Translations under genes and position numbers: made by a program
Shown here: piece by piece, positions 42,033 to 49,560 of the stretch
Position numbering within the stretch: position 1 is the first letter of the stretch
Layout of the letters: each line of letters starts with the position of its first letter
The notes under the pieces: model-generated
Database searches by the model: none
Seen by the model: the letters and a program-made list of their open reading frames with translations, nothing else
What the model was told of the DNA's origin: nothing
NCBI GenBank assembly: GCA_964582415.1
Contig: CAZOSF010000001.1
Span: 1 to 64,000, forward strand
Direction of reading: 5' to 3'
From: CAZOSF01 sp964582415
GTDB taxonomy: Bacteria; Bacteroidota; Bacteroidia; Flavobacteriales; Flavobacteriaceae
DNA length: 64,000 nt

Positions 42033-44228
42033 CTATTCCTGTTCCTCCCGATGGCCTAACATAAAAAAGTCCAAGTGCTTTTTCACTAAATCGGCATTCT
42101 TGACCTTCACATAAACTTCATCACCCAATCTATAGATGTTATGGGTTCTGGAACCAATAACCGCAAATTCGTCTTTATCGAAAACGTAGTGGTCGTCGCT
42201 TAAATCACCCAAACGCACCATGCCTTCACATTTATTAGATATAATTTCCACATAGATTCCCCATTCTGTGACCCCAGAAATAACTCCCAAGAACTCCTGG
42301 TCTTTGTGGTCTTGCATGTATTTCACTTGCATGTATTTGATGCTGTCCCTTTCCGCATTCGTAGCAAGCTGCTCCATATCACTTGAATGCTTGCATTGTT
42401 CCTCGTATTTATCTTCCGAAGCACTTTGCCCACCGTCCAAATAATGTTGCAATAGCCTATGAACCATCACGTCGGGGTAACGTCGAATGGGTGAGGTAAA
42501 GTGGGTGTAATAATCAAATGCCAATCCGTAGTGCCCAATATTATTAGTGGTATAAACCGCCTTGCTCATACTTCGAATAGCTAAAGTATCAATTAGGTTT
42601 TGTTCCTTCTTACCCACTACATCCTGTAATAATTTATTCATGGAGGTAGCGGTACTTTTTCGATCTCGGGTATTCAATTTGTACCCAAATCGCTTGATGA
42701 TATTTTCGAGCTGCGCAATTTTCTCATCATCAGGTTCATCATGAACACGGTAAACAAAAGTTTTTTTAGGGGATTGTTTACCGATAAATTCTGCAACACT
42801 TCTATTGGCTAACAACATAAATTCTTCAATGAGCTTGTTCGCATCTTTGCTTTCCTTAAAATAAACCCCTTCCGGATTGTTTTGATCATCTAGTATAAAC
42901 TTCACCTCAACTTTATCAAATGAGATAGCACCATGGTGCATGCGTTTCTTTCGAAGTATTTTTGCCAACCTATCGAATTCTAAAATTGCCTCTTTAATGG
43001 GTTCCTTAACCAAGTAACTGGAACCTGTTAACGAAATATTGGCAGGAATTTCATTCGATTGTGTTTCAATGATATGCTGTGCCTCTTCATATGAAAAACG
43101 CGCATCGCTATAGGTCACTGTTCTTCCAAACCATTTTTTAATTACTTCCGCTTTGGTATTCATTTCGAACAATGCAGAAAAGGTATATTTTTCTTCATTT
43201 GGACGTAAAGAACAAGCATTGTTGCTTAGTATTTCAGGAAGCATAGGCACCACCCTATCCACTAGATAAACTGATGTTGCCCGTTCATACGCTTCATCAT
43301 CCAAGATAGTACCAGGTTGCAAATAATGGGAAACATCTGCAATATGAATTCCTATTTCATAGTTACCATTTTCTAGTTTTTGAAAAGAGAGCGCATCATC
43401 AAAATCCTTGGCATCCTTTGGGTCTATGGTGAAGGTGAGCACTTCTCGTAAATCCTTCCTTTTTTTAATTTCCTTTTCCTGAATGGTAGTGTCTAACTCA
43501 TTGGCAAAGGCCTCAACCTCATTTGGAAATTCATAGGGTAAACCATATTGGGCAAGGATAGCATGGATTTCAGCTTGGTGTTCTCCGGCTTTTCCAAGAA
43601 CTTTCATGACGTGTCCTATTGGAGATTCGCTATGTGCTTCCCATCCTTCCATTTTTACCAAAACCTTATCCCCAGTTTCGGCATTTTTAATCTTGCTTTT
43701 CGGAATAAAAATATCGGTATACATATTGTATCCAGGACATTCTACAAAAGCGAACTTATCCGATACCTGTATGGTTCCTACAAATTCTGTTCGTTTTCGT
43801 TCCAGAATTTTGGTTATTTCTCCTTCTGGTTTTCCGCCTTTTTTGCGTTTAAATATATATGCCTCCACAATATCACCATGCAAAGCTTTATTGAGGTTTT
43901 TTGGTTTTATTTCTATATCGTCTTCCATACCTTCAACCATCACAAATCCCCTACCCCTGGAGGTGATGTCTATCACTCCGGTGACGTAATTTTTTGAAGG
44001 GGTTAGCTTGTATTTACCTCGACTGATTTCTTCGATAGCACCTTCTCCTTGAAGTTTCTTTAGAGATTTTACTATTTGGTTTCTGCTGCTGGGATCATCT
44101 ACTCCCATGCGTGCCGCAAGTTGCTTGTAGTTAAAAGTAGCGGAATGTTCCTTTCGGAGGATGGTTAGTATTTGTTGGGCAAAGTTATCTTTTCTCTGTT
44201 TCTTTCCTCCTTTTCTCCTTCTTGCCAT
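42033..44228 (-). CDS. rnr: Ribonuclease R
   Basis: This 731-residue 3'-5' exoribonuclease has an N-terminal basic tail (ARRRKGGKKQRK) and winged-helix region (about 15-65), cold-shock OB domains, the catalytic RNB domain (TIDPKDAKDFDDALSF with the metal-binding aspartates; RRYPDVMVHRLLQ near its end), and a C-terminal S1 domain (GVISGVTEWGIYVEI). It degrades structured RNA. The gene is separated from the DUF2007 gene by 85 bases and reads away from the candidate origin region. Confidence 0.96.
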   Translation of the reverse strand: MARRRKGGKKQRKDNFAQQILTILRKEHSATFNYKQLAARMGVDDPSSRNQIVKSLKKLQGEGAIEEISRGKYKLTPSKNYVTGVIDITSRGRGFVMVEGMEDDIEIKPKNLNKALHGDIVEAYIFKRKKGGKPEGEITKILERKRTEFVGTIQVSDKFAFVECPGYNMYTDIFIPKSKIKNAETGDKVLVKMEGWEAHSESPIGHVMKVLGKAGEHQAEIHAILAQYGLPYEFPNEVEAFANELDTTIQEKEIKKRKDLREVLTFTIDPKDAKDFDDALSFQKLENGNYEIGIHIADVSHYLQPGTILDDEAYERATSVYLVDRVVPMLPEILSNNACSLRPNEEKYTFSALFEMNTKAEVIKKWFGRTVTYSDARFSYEEAQHIIETQSNEIPANISLTGSSYLVKEPIKEAILEFDRLAKILRKKRMHHGAISFDKVEVKFILDDQNNPEGVYFKESKDANKLIEEFMLLANRSVAEFIGKQSPKKTFVYRVHDEPDDEKIAQLENIIKRFGYKLNTRDRKSTATSMNKLLQDVVGKKEQNLIDTLAIRSMSKAVYTTNNIGHYGLAFDYYTHFTSPIRRYPDVMVHRLLQHYLDGGQSASEDKYEEQCKHSSDMEQLATNAERDSIKYMQVKYMQDHKDQEFLGVISGVTEWGIYVEIISNKCEGMVRLGDLSDDHYVFDKDEFAVIGSRTHNIYRLGDEVYVKVKNADLVKKHLDFFMLGHREEQE

Positions 44229-44313
44229 AATAAGTAGTTAGCAGCTCTAAAAGTACATTTAATAATGCAATGTAACAGCCCCTTTTCGTAAGAATTAGTA
44301 AATTAGTAGTATC

Positions 44314-44556
44314 ATGGAACACTTCGAAACCATAGCAATTTTTACCTATCCAAGCGAGTATGCCATTCTCCGTTTGTTACTGGAACAGGAAGAAGTTCGT
44401 TTTATTTTTCAAAATGAGACCATGATTGGTGTTTTACCCTTTCATTCCAATGCAATGGGAGGGATCCGACTCAAAGTTCATCCAGAAGATAAGGAGATTG
44501 CGCTTGCCATTTTGGAACGATGGAAAGGAGCTTCCCATTTAAGGATTGTTCCTTAG
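44314..44556 (+). CDS. DUF2007 domain protein (putative signal-transducing, PII-like fold)
   Basis: An 80-residue protein entirely composed of one DUF2007 domain: FETIAIFTYPSEYAILRLLLEQEEVRFIFQNE, then the GGIRLKVHPEDKEIALAILE stretch. These small alpha/beta proteins resemble PII signal proteins but have no proven ligand. It lies between rnr and the AT-rich gene-free region, divergent from rnr. Confidence 0.85.
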   Translation: MEHFETIAIFTYPSEYAILRLLLEQEEVRFIFQNETMIGVLPFHSNAMGGIRLKVHPEDKEIALAILERWKGASHLRIVP

Positions 44557-44565
44557 TTATACACA
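44557..44565 (+). promoter_or_regulatory. DnaA-box-like site TTATACACA
   Basis: An exact match to TTATNCACA directly after the DUF2007 stop codon. Alone it could be chance; with the second box 197 bases downstream in an AT-rich stretch it is worth testing. Confidence 0.45.
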
Positions 44566-44761
44566 ACCTACAATTCATTACTTTTCTTTTTATTTTTTAA
44601 AATTTTCTTTTTGTCTATTATTATAGATTGTTAATAGTTGGAATAACTTTTTTCAATAAAATTTTGAAATTGATTTATCATTCTTTTCAAGCAGAATATT
44701 AACAAGTAGAATTTAAATCAACTTACTGATATTCATCGAAAATTGATATTCTATTGACAGT

Positions 44762-44770
44762 TGTGAACAA
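44762..44770 (-). promoter_or_regulatory. DnaA-box-like site TTGTTCACA
   Basis: The minus strand reads TTGTTCACA, one mismatch from TTATNCACA. It shares the GTTNTNCACAAC frame with the upstream site. Confidence 0.4.
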
Positions 44771-45053
44771 CCCTTATGAACGAAGAATTATTAATAATTT
44801 TTTTTAGATTCCAGGTTATAAACTCACTTTATAAAGCTGAAAAATGATCTAAAAATGACTCATTAATTTTTTGGCGGTTCGCAGTATTTTTTCATATTCA
44901 AAATCCCTTTGAATTCACCAATAATATTTTTAGGTTTTCTATCAACAAATATGAACAAGGTTGTTAACTTAAATCTATTCTAAAGGTTAAGAAATTATAA
45001 AGTATTGATTTTTAATTCCTTTAAAAAATCTGTTTAAGGATGCTTCGAAAGAG

Positions 45054-45061
45054 TATCTTTG
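45054..45061 (+). promoter_or_regulatory. Bacteroidota -7 promoter element before rpiB
   Basis: TATCTTTG, 15 bases upstream of the rpiB ATG at 45077, a full TAnnTTTG match. Confidence 0.6.
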
Positions 45062-45076
45062 CATAAAACCATTTAT

Positions 45077-45508
45077 ATGAAAATTGCCATTGGAAACGAT
45101 CACGCCGGTACGGAATATAAAAAGGCTATTGTTGCTCATCTTAAGGCCATGGGATATGAGGTTCTTAATTTTGGAACCGATACCAATGATAGTGTTGACT
45201 ATCCTGATTTTGTACATCCTGTTGCAGATGCTGTGACCTCTGGAGAAGCTACTTTCGGAATTATTATTTGCGGAAGTGGCAATGGTGTTGCGATGACAGC
45301 AAATAAACATCAGCAGATCCGCGCGGCCTTATGTTGGACTAAAGAAATTGCCGAATTGGCAAGACAACACAATGATGCGAATGTTATAAGTATTCCGGCA
45401 CGTTATACAAGTGAACCTCAAGCAGTAGCCATGGTGGATACGTTTCTTTCTACCGATTTTGAAGGAGGAAGACATCAAAATAGGGTAAATAAGATTGCCT
45501 GTCAATAA
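45077..45508 (+). CDS. rpiB: Ribose-5-phosphate isomerase B
   Basis: From the ATG at 45077 this is 143 residues, normal for RpiB. Motifs: KIAIGNDHAGTEYKKAI at the N-terminus, DYPDFVHPVADAV, and IIICGSGNGVAMTANKH with the active-site cysteine, then ARQHNDANVISIPAR. It interconverts ribose-5-P and ribulose-5-P, or allose-6-P. The longer frame to 45059 overlaps the promoter element and is not used. A 12-base spacer separates it from the CDF gene, suggesting one transcript. Confidence 0.95.
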   Translation: MKIAIGNDHAGTEYKKAIVAHLKAMGYEVLNFGTDTNDSVDYPDFVHPVADAVTSGEATFGIIICGSGNGVAMTANKHQQIRAALCWTKEIAELARQHNDANVISIPARYTSEPQAVAMVDTFLSTDFEGGRHQNRVNKIACQ

Positions 45509-45520
45509 TGGAAGGTTTAC

Positions 45521-46432
45521 ATGGGGCACGGACATCATCATCACCATCATCACCCTGACACAAAAGGTAGAAACCTTTTAATTTCCATTGTTCTTAATAT
45601 TCTTATTACCGTTTCTCAGGTAATTGGAGGATTTATCTCGGGAAGTCTTGCCTTAATTTCCGATGCGCTGCACAATTTTGGAGACGTAATGTCTCTAATA
45701 ATAAGTTTTATTGCGAATAAATACGCAAAGAAAAGGGCATCCTTCGATAAGACATTTGGCTATAAACGGGCAGAAATCATTGCCGCCTTTGTGAACGCTG
45801 CTTCATTGATGATTGTAGCGGTCTATTTGATTTACGAAGCCATCCACCGATTTTTCGATCCAAAGATTATCGAAAGTGGTCTCGTCATTTGGTTAGCGAT
45901 ATTGGGAATTGTTGCGAACGGAATTAGTGTATTGTTACTTCGTGAAAGCTCTAAGGAGAACATGAATCTTCGCTCTGCTTATTTACATCTTATTACCGAT
46001 ATGTCTGCCTCTGTAGCGGTATTGATTGGGGGATTATTGATGAAGTATTTCAATTGGTTTTGGGTGGATAGTGTACTCACCTTACTAATTGCTATTTATC
46101 TTTTGGTGATGGGTTATGGGCTTCTTCGAAATTCCTTTAGGGTTTTGATGCTTTTTAGTCCAGAGGATGTGAATTTACAAGAATTGCGGGATGCTATTTC
46201 AGCCTTTCCAGAAATTAAAAATGTTCACCATATGCATATTTGGCAATTGAATGAGCAGGAAAATCACTTGGAAGCGCATATCGATTTTTATGAGGACATT
46301 ACCCTCTCCCAATTTGATGCTATATTGAACAAGGTAGAAAAAGTATTGCACGATAAATTTGGTATCAATCACGTGAATATTCAACCAGAATATCAAAAGG
46401 ACGATGCCAAGGATATAATTGTACAAGATTAG
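45521..46432 (+). CDS. Cation diffusion facilitator (Zn2+/Co2+ efflux, CzcD/ZitB-like)
   Basis: A 303-residue inner-membrane protein with six hydrophobic helices. It begins with a histidine-rich tail (MGHGHHHHHHHPDTKG) that probably binds metal. Transport-site residues are in SDALHNFGDV (helix 2, HxxxD type) and the matching HLITDMSASV (HxxxD) of helix 5. The C-terminal ~80 residues form the cytoplasmic ferredoxin-like metal-sensing domain (IKNVHHMHIWQLNE, EAHIDFYED). It would export zinc or similar divalent ions by proton antiport. The His run is native, not a vector tag. Confidence 0.93.
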   Translation: MGHGHHHHHHHPDTKGRNLLISIVLNILITVSQVIGGFISGSLALISDALHNFGDVMSLIISFIANKYAKKRASFDKTFGYKRAEIIAAFVNAASLMIVAVYLIYEAIHRFFDPKIIESGLVIWLAILGIVANGISVLLLRESSKENMNLRSAYLHLITDMSASVAVLIGGLLMKYFNWFWVDSVLTLLIAIYLLVMGYGLLRNSFRVLMLFSPEDVNLQELRDAISAFPEIKNVHHMHIWQLNEQENHLEAHIDFYEDITLSQFDAILNKVEKVLHDKFGINHVNIQPEYQKDDAKDIIVQD

Positions 46433-46434
46433 TC

Positions 46435-46881
46435 ATGACCATTCGTATAAAAACATTTAAGGAACTTTCTACAAATGAACTTTATGAAGTACTGCAGTTG
46501 CGTTCAGAGGTATTTGTTGTAGAACAGGATTGTGTCTACCAGGATATTGACGGCAAAGATCAAAAAGCACTGCATGTTTTGGGATTTGAGAACGATGCTT
46601 TGGTGGCCTATACCCGATGTTTCGCCCCCGGTATTTATTTTCCAGAAGCAGCCATTGGAAGGGTGGTTGTTAGAGAATCTCATCGTGGCAAGTCGTACGG
46701 ACATGTCATAATGAAACATTCCATTCAAGCAATTAAAGAAGGGTACCAAACAGAAACCATAAAACTTTCTGCTCAAACCTATCTCATTGCATTCTATGAA
46801 GCACACGGCTTCCAAACTATAGGGGAAGGTTATTTGGAGGATGGTATTCCACACATAGGAATGATAAAAAATCCCATCTAG
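46435..46881 (+). CDS. ElaA-like GNAT family N-acetyltransferase
   Basis: A 148-residue single-domain GNAT protein. The LRSEVFVVEQDCVYQDIDGKD block is the ElaA family signature, and RVVVRESHRGKSYGHVIMKH carries the acetyl-CoA pyrophosphate loop (R-x-x-G-x-S/G). It starts 2 bases after the stop of the CDF gene and is likely co-transcribed. The acetylation target is unknown; the neighbours give no clear hint. Confidence 0.88.
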   Translation: MTIRIKTFKELSTNELYEVLQLRSEVFVVEQDCVYQDIDGKDQKALHVLGFENDALVAYTRCFAPGIYFPEAAIGRVVVRESHRGKSYGHVIMKHSIQAIKEGYQTETIKLSAQTYLIAFYEAHGFQTIGEGYLEDGIPHIGMIKNPI

Positions 46882-46932
46882 TTTTATCGATTTTACATAT
46901 TTAGGGGTATTATTTCATAAAACCTCAATTTT

Positions 46933-46978
46933 AACCACATAACCCTAAATTTTATAGGGGTGTGGTTATATTTTTTTA
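46933..46978 (+). terminator. Hairpin with T-run between the acetyltransferase and amt genes
   Basis: AACCACA (46933-46939) pairs with TGTGGTT (46961-46967), with further partial pairing of ACCCTA and TAGGGG inside, followed by a long T-rich tract. It fits a terminator of the rpiB-CDF-acetyltransferase unit. It could instead be an attenuator in the amt leader. Confidence 0.6.
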
Positions 46979-47013
46979 TTTTTATATCCAATCAGTTAAT
47001 TAATTTATAGGGT

Positions 47014-48300
47014 ATGGGACGCAGATTAAATTTTATTGCCTTAACCATTTTGGTGTTTGTATGCTTGTTAATGGGATCGGAATATCAATATTTAGATAAC
47101 ACTTCAGGGATAGATACAGGCGATACGGCGTGGATGATTGTTGCCAGTGCTTTCGTTTTACTGATGACTCCGGGATTGGCCTTTTTTTATGGGGGCATGG
47201 TAAGCCGAAAGAGCATTATTTCTACCATGTTACAAAGTTTTGTGGCACTTGGAGTAATTAGTGTTCTCTGGGTTTTAGTGGGTTTTAGCCTTGCTTTTGG
47301 AGAGAGTTACTATGGAATCATCGGCAATCCATTAACTTACTTTGCCTTTAATAATGTAACCGTAAGTCCAAACCCCAATTTTTCGGGGACAATACCATTT
47401 TTACTTTTCGCTCTTTTTCAATTAAAATTTGCCATCATTACACCCGCTTTGATTACAGGAAGCTTTGCAGAGCGTATTCGATTTCGTAGCTATATTTTGT
47501 TTATGGTGCTCTTTTCTTTGTTCATCTATTCTCCATTGGCGCATATGACCTGGCATCCGGACGGCTTACTTCGTAATTGGGGTGTATTGGACTTTGCCGG
47601 GGGAACCGTGGTTCATATGTCGGCGGGAATAGCAGCGCTTGCGGGAGCTCTTTACCTAGGAAAACGCAAGCAAGTGATGGAAAAGCCGGCCAATATTCCT
47701 TATGTAATCTTGGGAACGGGTCTCCTTTGGTTTGGTTGGTTCGGCTTTAACGCCGGTTCGGCACTTGGGGCTAATGGAGACGCTGTTATCGCCTTTGCCA
47801 ACACAAACTTGGCCTCTGCCGCAAGTATGATAGCCTGGATATTCCTCGATCGATTTCAAAACAGGAAAATGTCTGCTCTCGGTGCATGTATTGGAGCCAT
47901 CGTAGGTTTGGTCGCTATCACCCCAGCAGCGGGATTCGTCACCATTGGTCAAAGTATTTTCATTGGTTTCGTAGCTGCTATTGTAAGTAACTTTGCGATC
48001 CGTTTAAACAAACGCACTGAAATAGACGATACGCTGGACGTATTTCCCAGCCACGGGGTAGGAGGTATAGTGGGGATGATATTAACCGGGGTGTTAGCTA
48101 AAGATGTGGGTCTTATTTATGGGGAAACCACCACCTTTTTCTATCACTTGATTGCCCTAGTAATTGTTGCGGTATTCACCTTTATGGGTAGTTTCCTACT
48201 CTATAAGATTACCGATTTATTATTGTCGATGCGGGTAAGGGAGGATCAAGAGTATAGGGGATTGGATATCTCCCAACACGGTGAAAACATCGACGATTAA
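47014..48300 (+). CDS. amt: Ammonium transporter (Amt family)
   Basis: This 428-residue protein has 11-12 hydrophobic helices. Amt signatures are visible: DTAWMIVASAFVLLMTPGLAFFYGG at the start, GSFAERIRF, DFAGGTVVHMSAGIAALAGALYLG with the first pore histidine region (His in VVHMSAG), and FPSHGVGGIVGMILTGVLA carrying the second pore histidine. An N-terminal segment (7-23) may be a signal peptide, as in other Amt proteins. It would take up ammonium. No glnK/PII gene is adjacent. The leader contains a hairpin with a T-run. Its end overlaps the convergent 126-residue protein by 4 bases. Confidence 0.95.
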   Translation: MGRRLNFIALTILVFVCLLMGSEYQYLDNTSGIDTGDTAWMIVASAFVLLMTPGLAFFYGGMVSRKSIISTMLQSFVALGVISVLWVLVGFSLAFGESYYGIIGNPLTYFAFNNVTVSPNPNFSGTIPFLLFALFQLKFAIITPALITGSFAERIRFRSYILFMVLFSLFIYSPLAHMTWHPDGLLRNWGVLDFAGGTVVHMSAGIAALAGALYLGKRKQVMEKPANIPYVILGTGLLWFGWFGFNAGSALGANGDAVIAFANTNLASAASMIAWIFLDRFQNRKMSALGACIGAIVGLVAITPAAGFVTIGQSIFIGFVAAIVSNFAIRLNKRTEIDDTLDVFPSHGVGGIVGMILTGVLAKDVGLIYGETTTFFYHLIALVIVAVFTFMGSFLLYKITDLLLSMRVREDQEYRGLDISQHGENIDD

Positions 48301-48677
48301 AGTTTGATAAGATCCTTTTCCAAGTTCAAATCCTTCAACATTTCTTGGGTGAATTTGTAATGACCTCTTCGGGTGACAATCCTAAAGCGATGATTTTTCA
48401 TACGGGAAAGTACCTCCAAAAAACGCCATTTCGATTTCAATAAATTTGGTTTTTCGCTTTTTAAGCTTACTTCGAAATAATGTCTTACCCCTGCCCGTTC
48501 TGCAACAATATCCGGGGTAATGGTCACATCGCTACCTTTTTTGTGATAGGATTTTGGGGATTCATAGCCCTCAAGGTCGGCCTTAATATTTTCAAATCCT
48601 TTTTTCTGTAGATACTCAACAGTATCGATTAAAATCTCTGTGTTTTCTTGTTTTTCTACTTGCACCATATCCCTCAT
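48297..48677 (-). CDS. Small conserved hypothetical protein with nuclease-like strand pattern
   Basis: From the ATG at 48677 this is 126 residues; a longer frame to 48704 is possible. I do not recognise a named family. The sequence KGSDVTITPDIVAERAGVRHYFEVSLKSEK shows a PD followed 13 residues later by E-V-S-L-K, loosely like the core of PD-(D/E)xK nuclease-fold proteins, though the usual ExK spacing is not kept. The rest is basic and helical. It converges on amt. No function can be assigned with confidence. Confidence 0.6.
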   Translation of the reverse strand: MRDMVQVEKQENTEILIDTVEYLQKKGFENIKADLEGYESPKSYHKKGSDVTITPDIVAERAGVRHYFEVSLKSEKPNLLKSKWRFLEVLSRMKNHRFRIVTRRGHYKFTQEMLKDLNLEKDLIKL

Positions 48678-48732
48678 AATAACTAAAATGGAGGACTTAT
48701 GCAATTAATATTTTGTTAAGAAGGGTTTGAAA

Positions 48733-49560
48733 CTAGTGGTTTCGGGGCTTAGACTTGACCGTTTTGTTAAATGGAATGGCCAACTGAACCCTAAGATTTT
48801 CATCGTCTGTATGGTCTGCAATATCCACTCCATACACGATCTTTGAAGGGTCTCCATATACATAGGTTCCGAAAATTCGATCCCAAATAGAGAGTATGTT
48901 ACCATAATTACTGTCTGTCCATGGCAGTTGGTAATGATGATGAAACTTGTGCATATTTGGGGTTACAATGATATAGCTAAGGCCTTTATCCAGCCATAAT
49001 GGAAGCCTGACATTGGCATGGGTCCAATAGGTAAACAACACGCTTAATATTCTATAGAAAAAATAGTAGGATATGGGCATACCCATAATAATTACCGCCG
49101 ATAATGCAAAAAGCTCTCGAATTAGGAAATCCAAAGGATGATGGCGGGTTCCGGTGGTAACATCAACATGCTTATCGGTATGGTGTACCAAATGGAGCCT
49201 CCACAGCCATCGTACCTTGTGAAGAAAATAATGCACACCGTATTGAGCGATTAAATCCAGAACCAACAGCGAAAGCAATAATTGAACCCAGACAGGTGCT
49301 TCAAAGAGATGAAGAATACCGAATTTGTTTTCTCCCAACCATAAAAATACACCGGCTGTAAGCAGTCCAAAAACCAAATTAATAATCAGCACAAAACCCA
49401 GTAAACTCAGGTTTACCCCCGCATGTTTCCATTTTCGATAGGGTTGTGTGAAGAGGCTGTAGTTCCCTTCCAACACCCAAAAAAGGGCGATACAGAATAT
49501 CACCCAACCTAATTTTTGCCAAACCGGCATGTTCTCGAAAAACAAAAGAAATTGCTCCAT
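48733..49560 (-). CDS. Sterol desaturase / fatty acid hydroxylase family protein
   Basis: A 275-residue membrane protein with about five hydrophobic segments and the three histidine clusters of the FA_hydroxylase domain: HYFLHKVRWLWRLHLVHH (H-x3-H then H-x2-HH), HANVRLP near the middle and HKFHHHYQ in the last third. These ligate a di-iron centre at the membrane face. It would hydroxylate or desaturate a lipid; the substrate is open and in Bacteroidota some relatives act in carotenoid or hydroxylated fatty acid metabolism. The start overlaps the S41 peptidase stop by one base (TAATG). Confidence 0.87.
   Translation of the reverse strand: MEQFLLFFENMPVWQKLGWVIFCIALFWVLEGNYSLFTQPYRKWKHAGVNLSLLGFVLIINLVFGLLTAGVFLWLGENKFGILHLFEAPVWVQLLLSLLVLDLIAQYGVHYFLHKVRWLWRLHLVHHTDKHVDVTTGTRHHPLDFLIRELFALSAVIIMGMPISYYFFYRILSVLFTYWTHANVRLPLWLDKGLSYIIVTPNMHKFHHHYQLPWTDSNYGNILSIWDRIFGTYVYGDPSKIVYGVDIADHTDDENLRVQLAIPFNKTVKSKPRNH

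Larger units (their letters stand above)
44557..45076. other. AT-rich gene-free region, candidate replication origin
   Basis: This 520-base stretch is the longest non-coding run in the window and is clearly more AT-rich than its flanks. It has TTATACACA at 44557-44565 (a TTATNCACA DnaA-box match, wider context GTTATACACAAC, beginning right at the end of the DUF2007 stop codon) and TGTGAACAA at 44762-44770, whose complement TTGTTCACA differs by one base from the box; wider context GTTGTGAACAAC. A looser TATGAACAA is at 44950-44958. No ORF, tRNA or clear terminator is seen inside. The rpiB promoter is at its right end. Confidence 0.4.

Noticed and set aside
44570..45076. A minus-strand frame of 107 codons opposite the rpiB start
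   Set aside because: It is the complement of rpiB and its AT-rich upstream region, with no family signature or start signal.
45521..45570. Run of CAT/CAC codons that looks like a purification tag
   Set aside because: It is the native N-terminal metal-binding histidine tail of a CDF transporter; the rest of the protein and neighbours are chromosomal.
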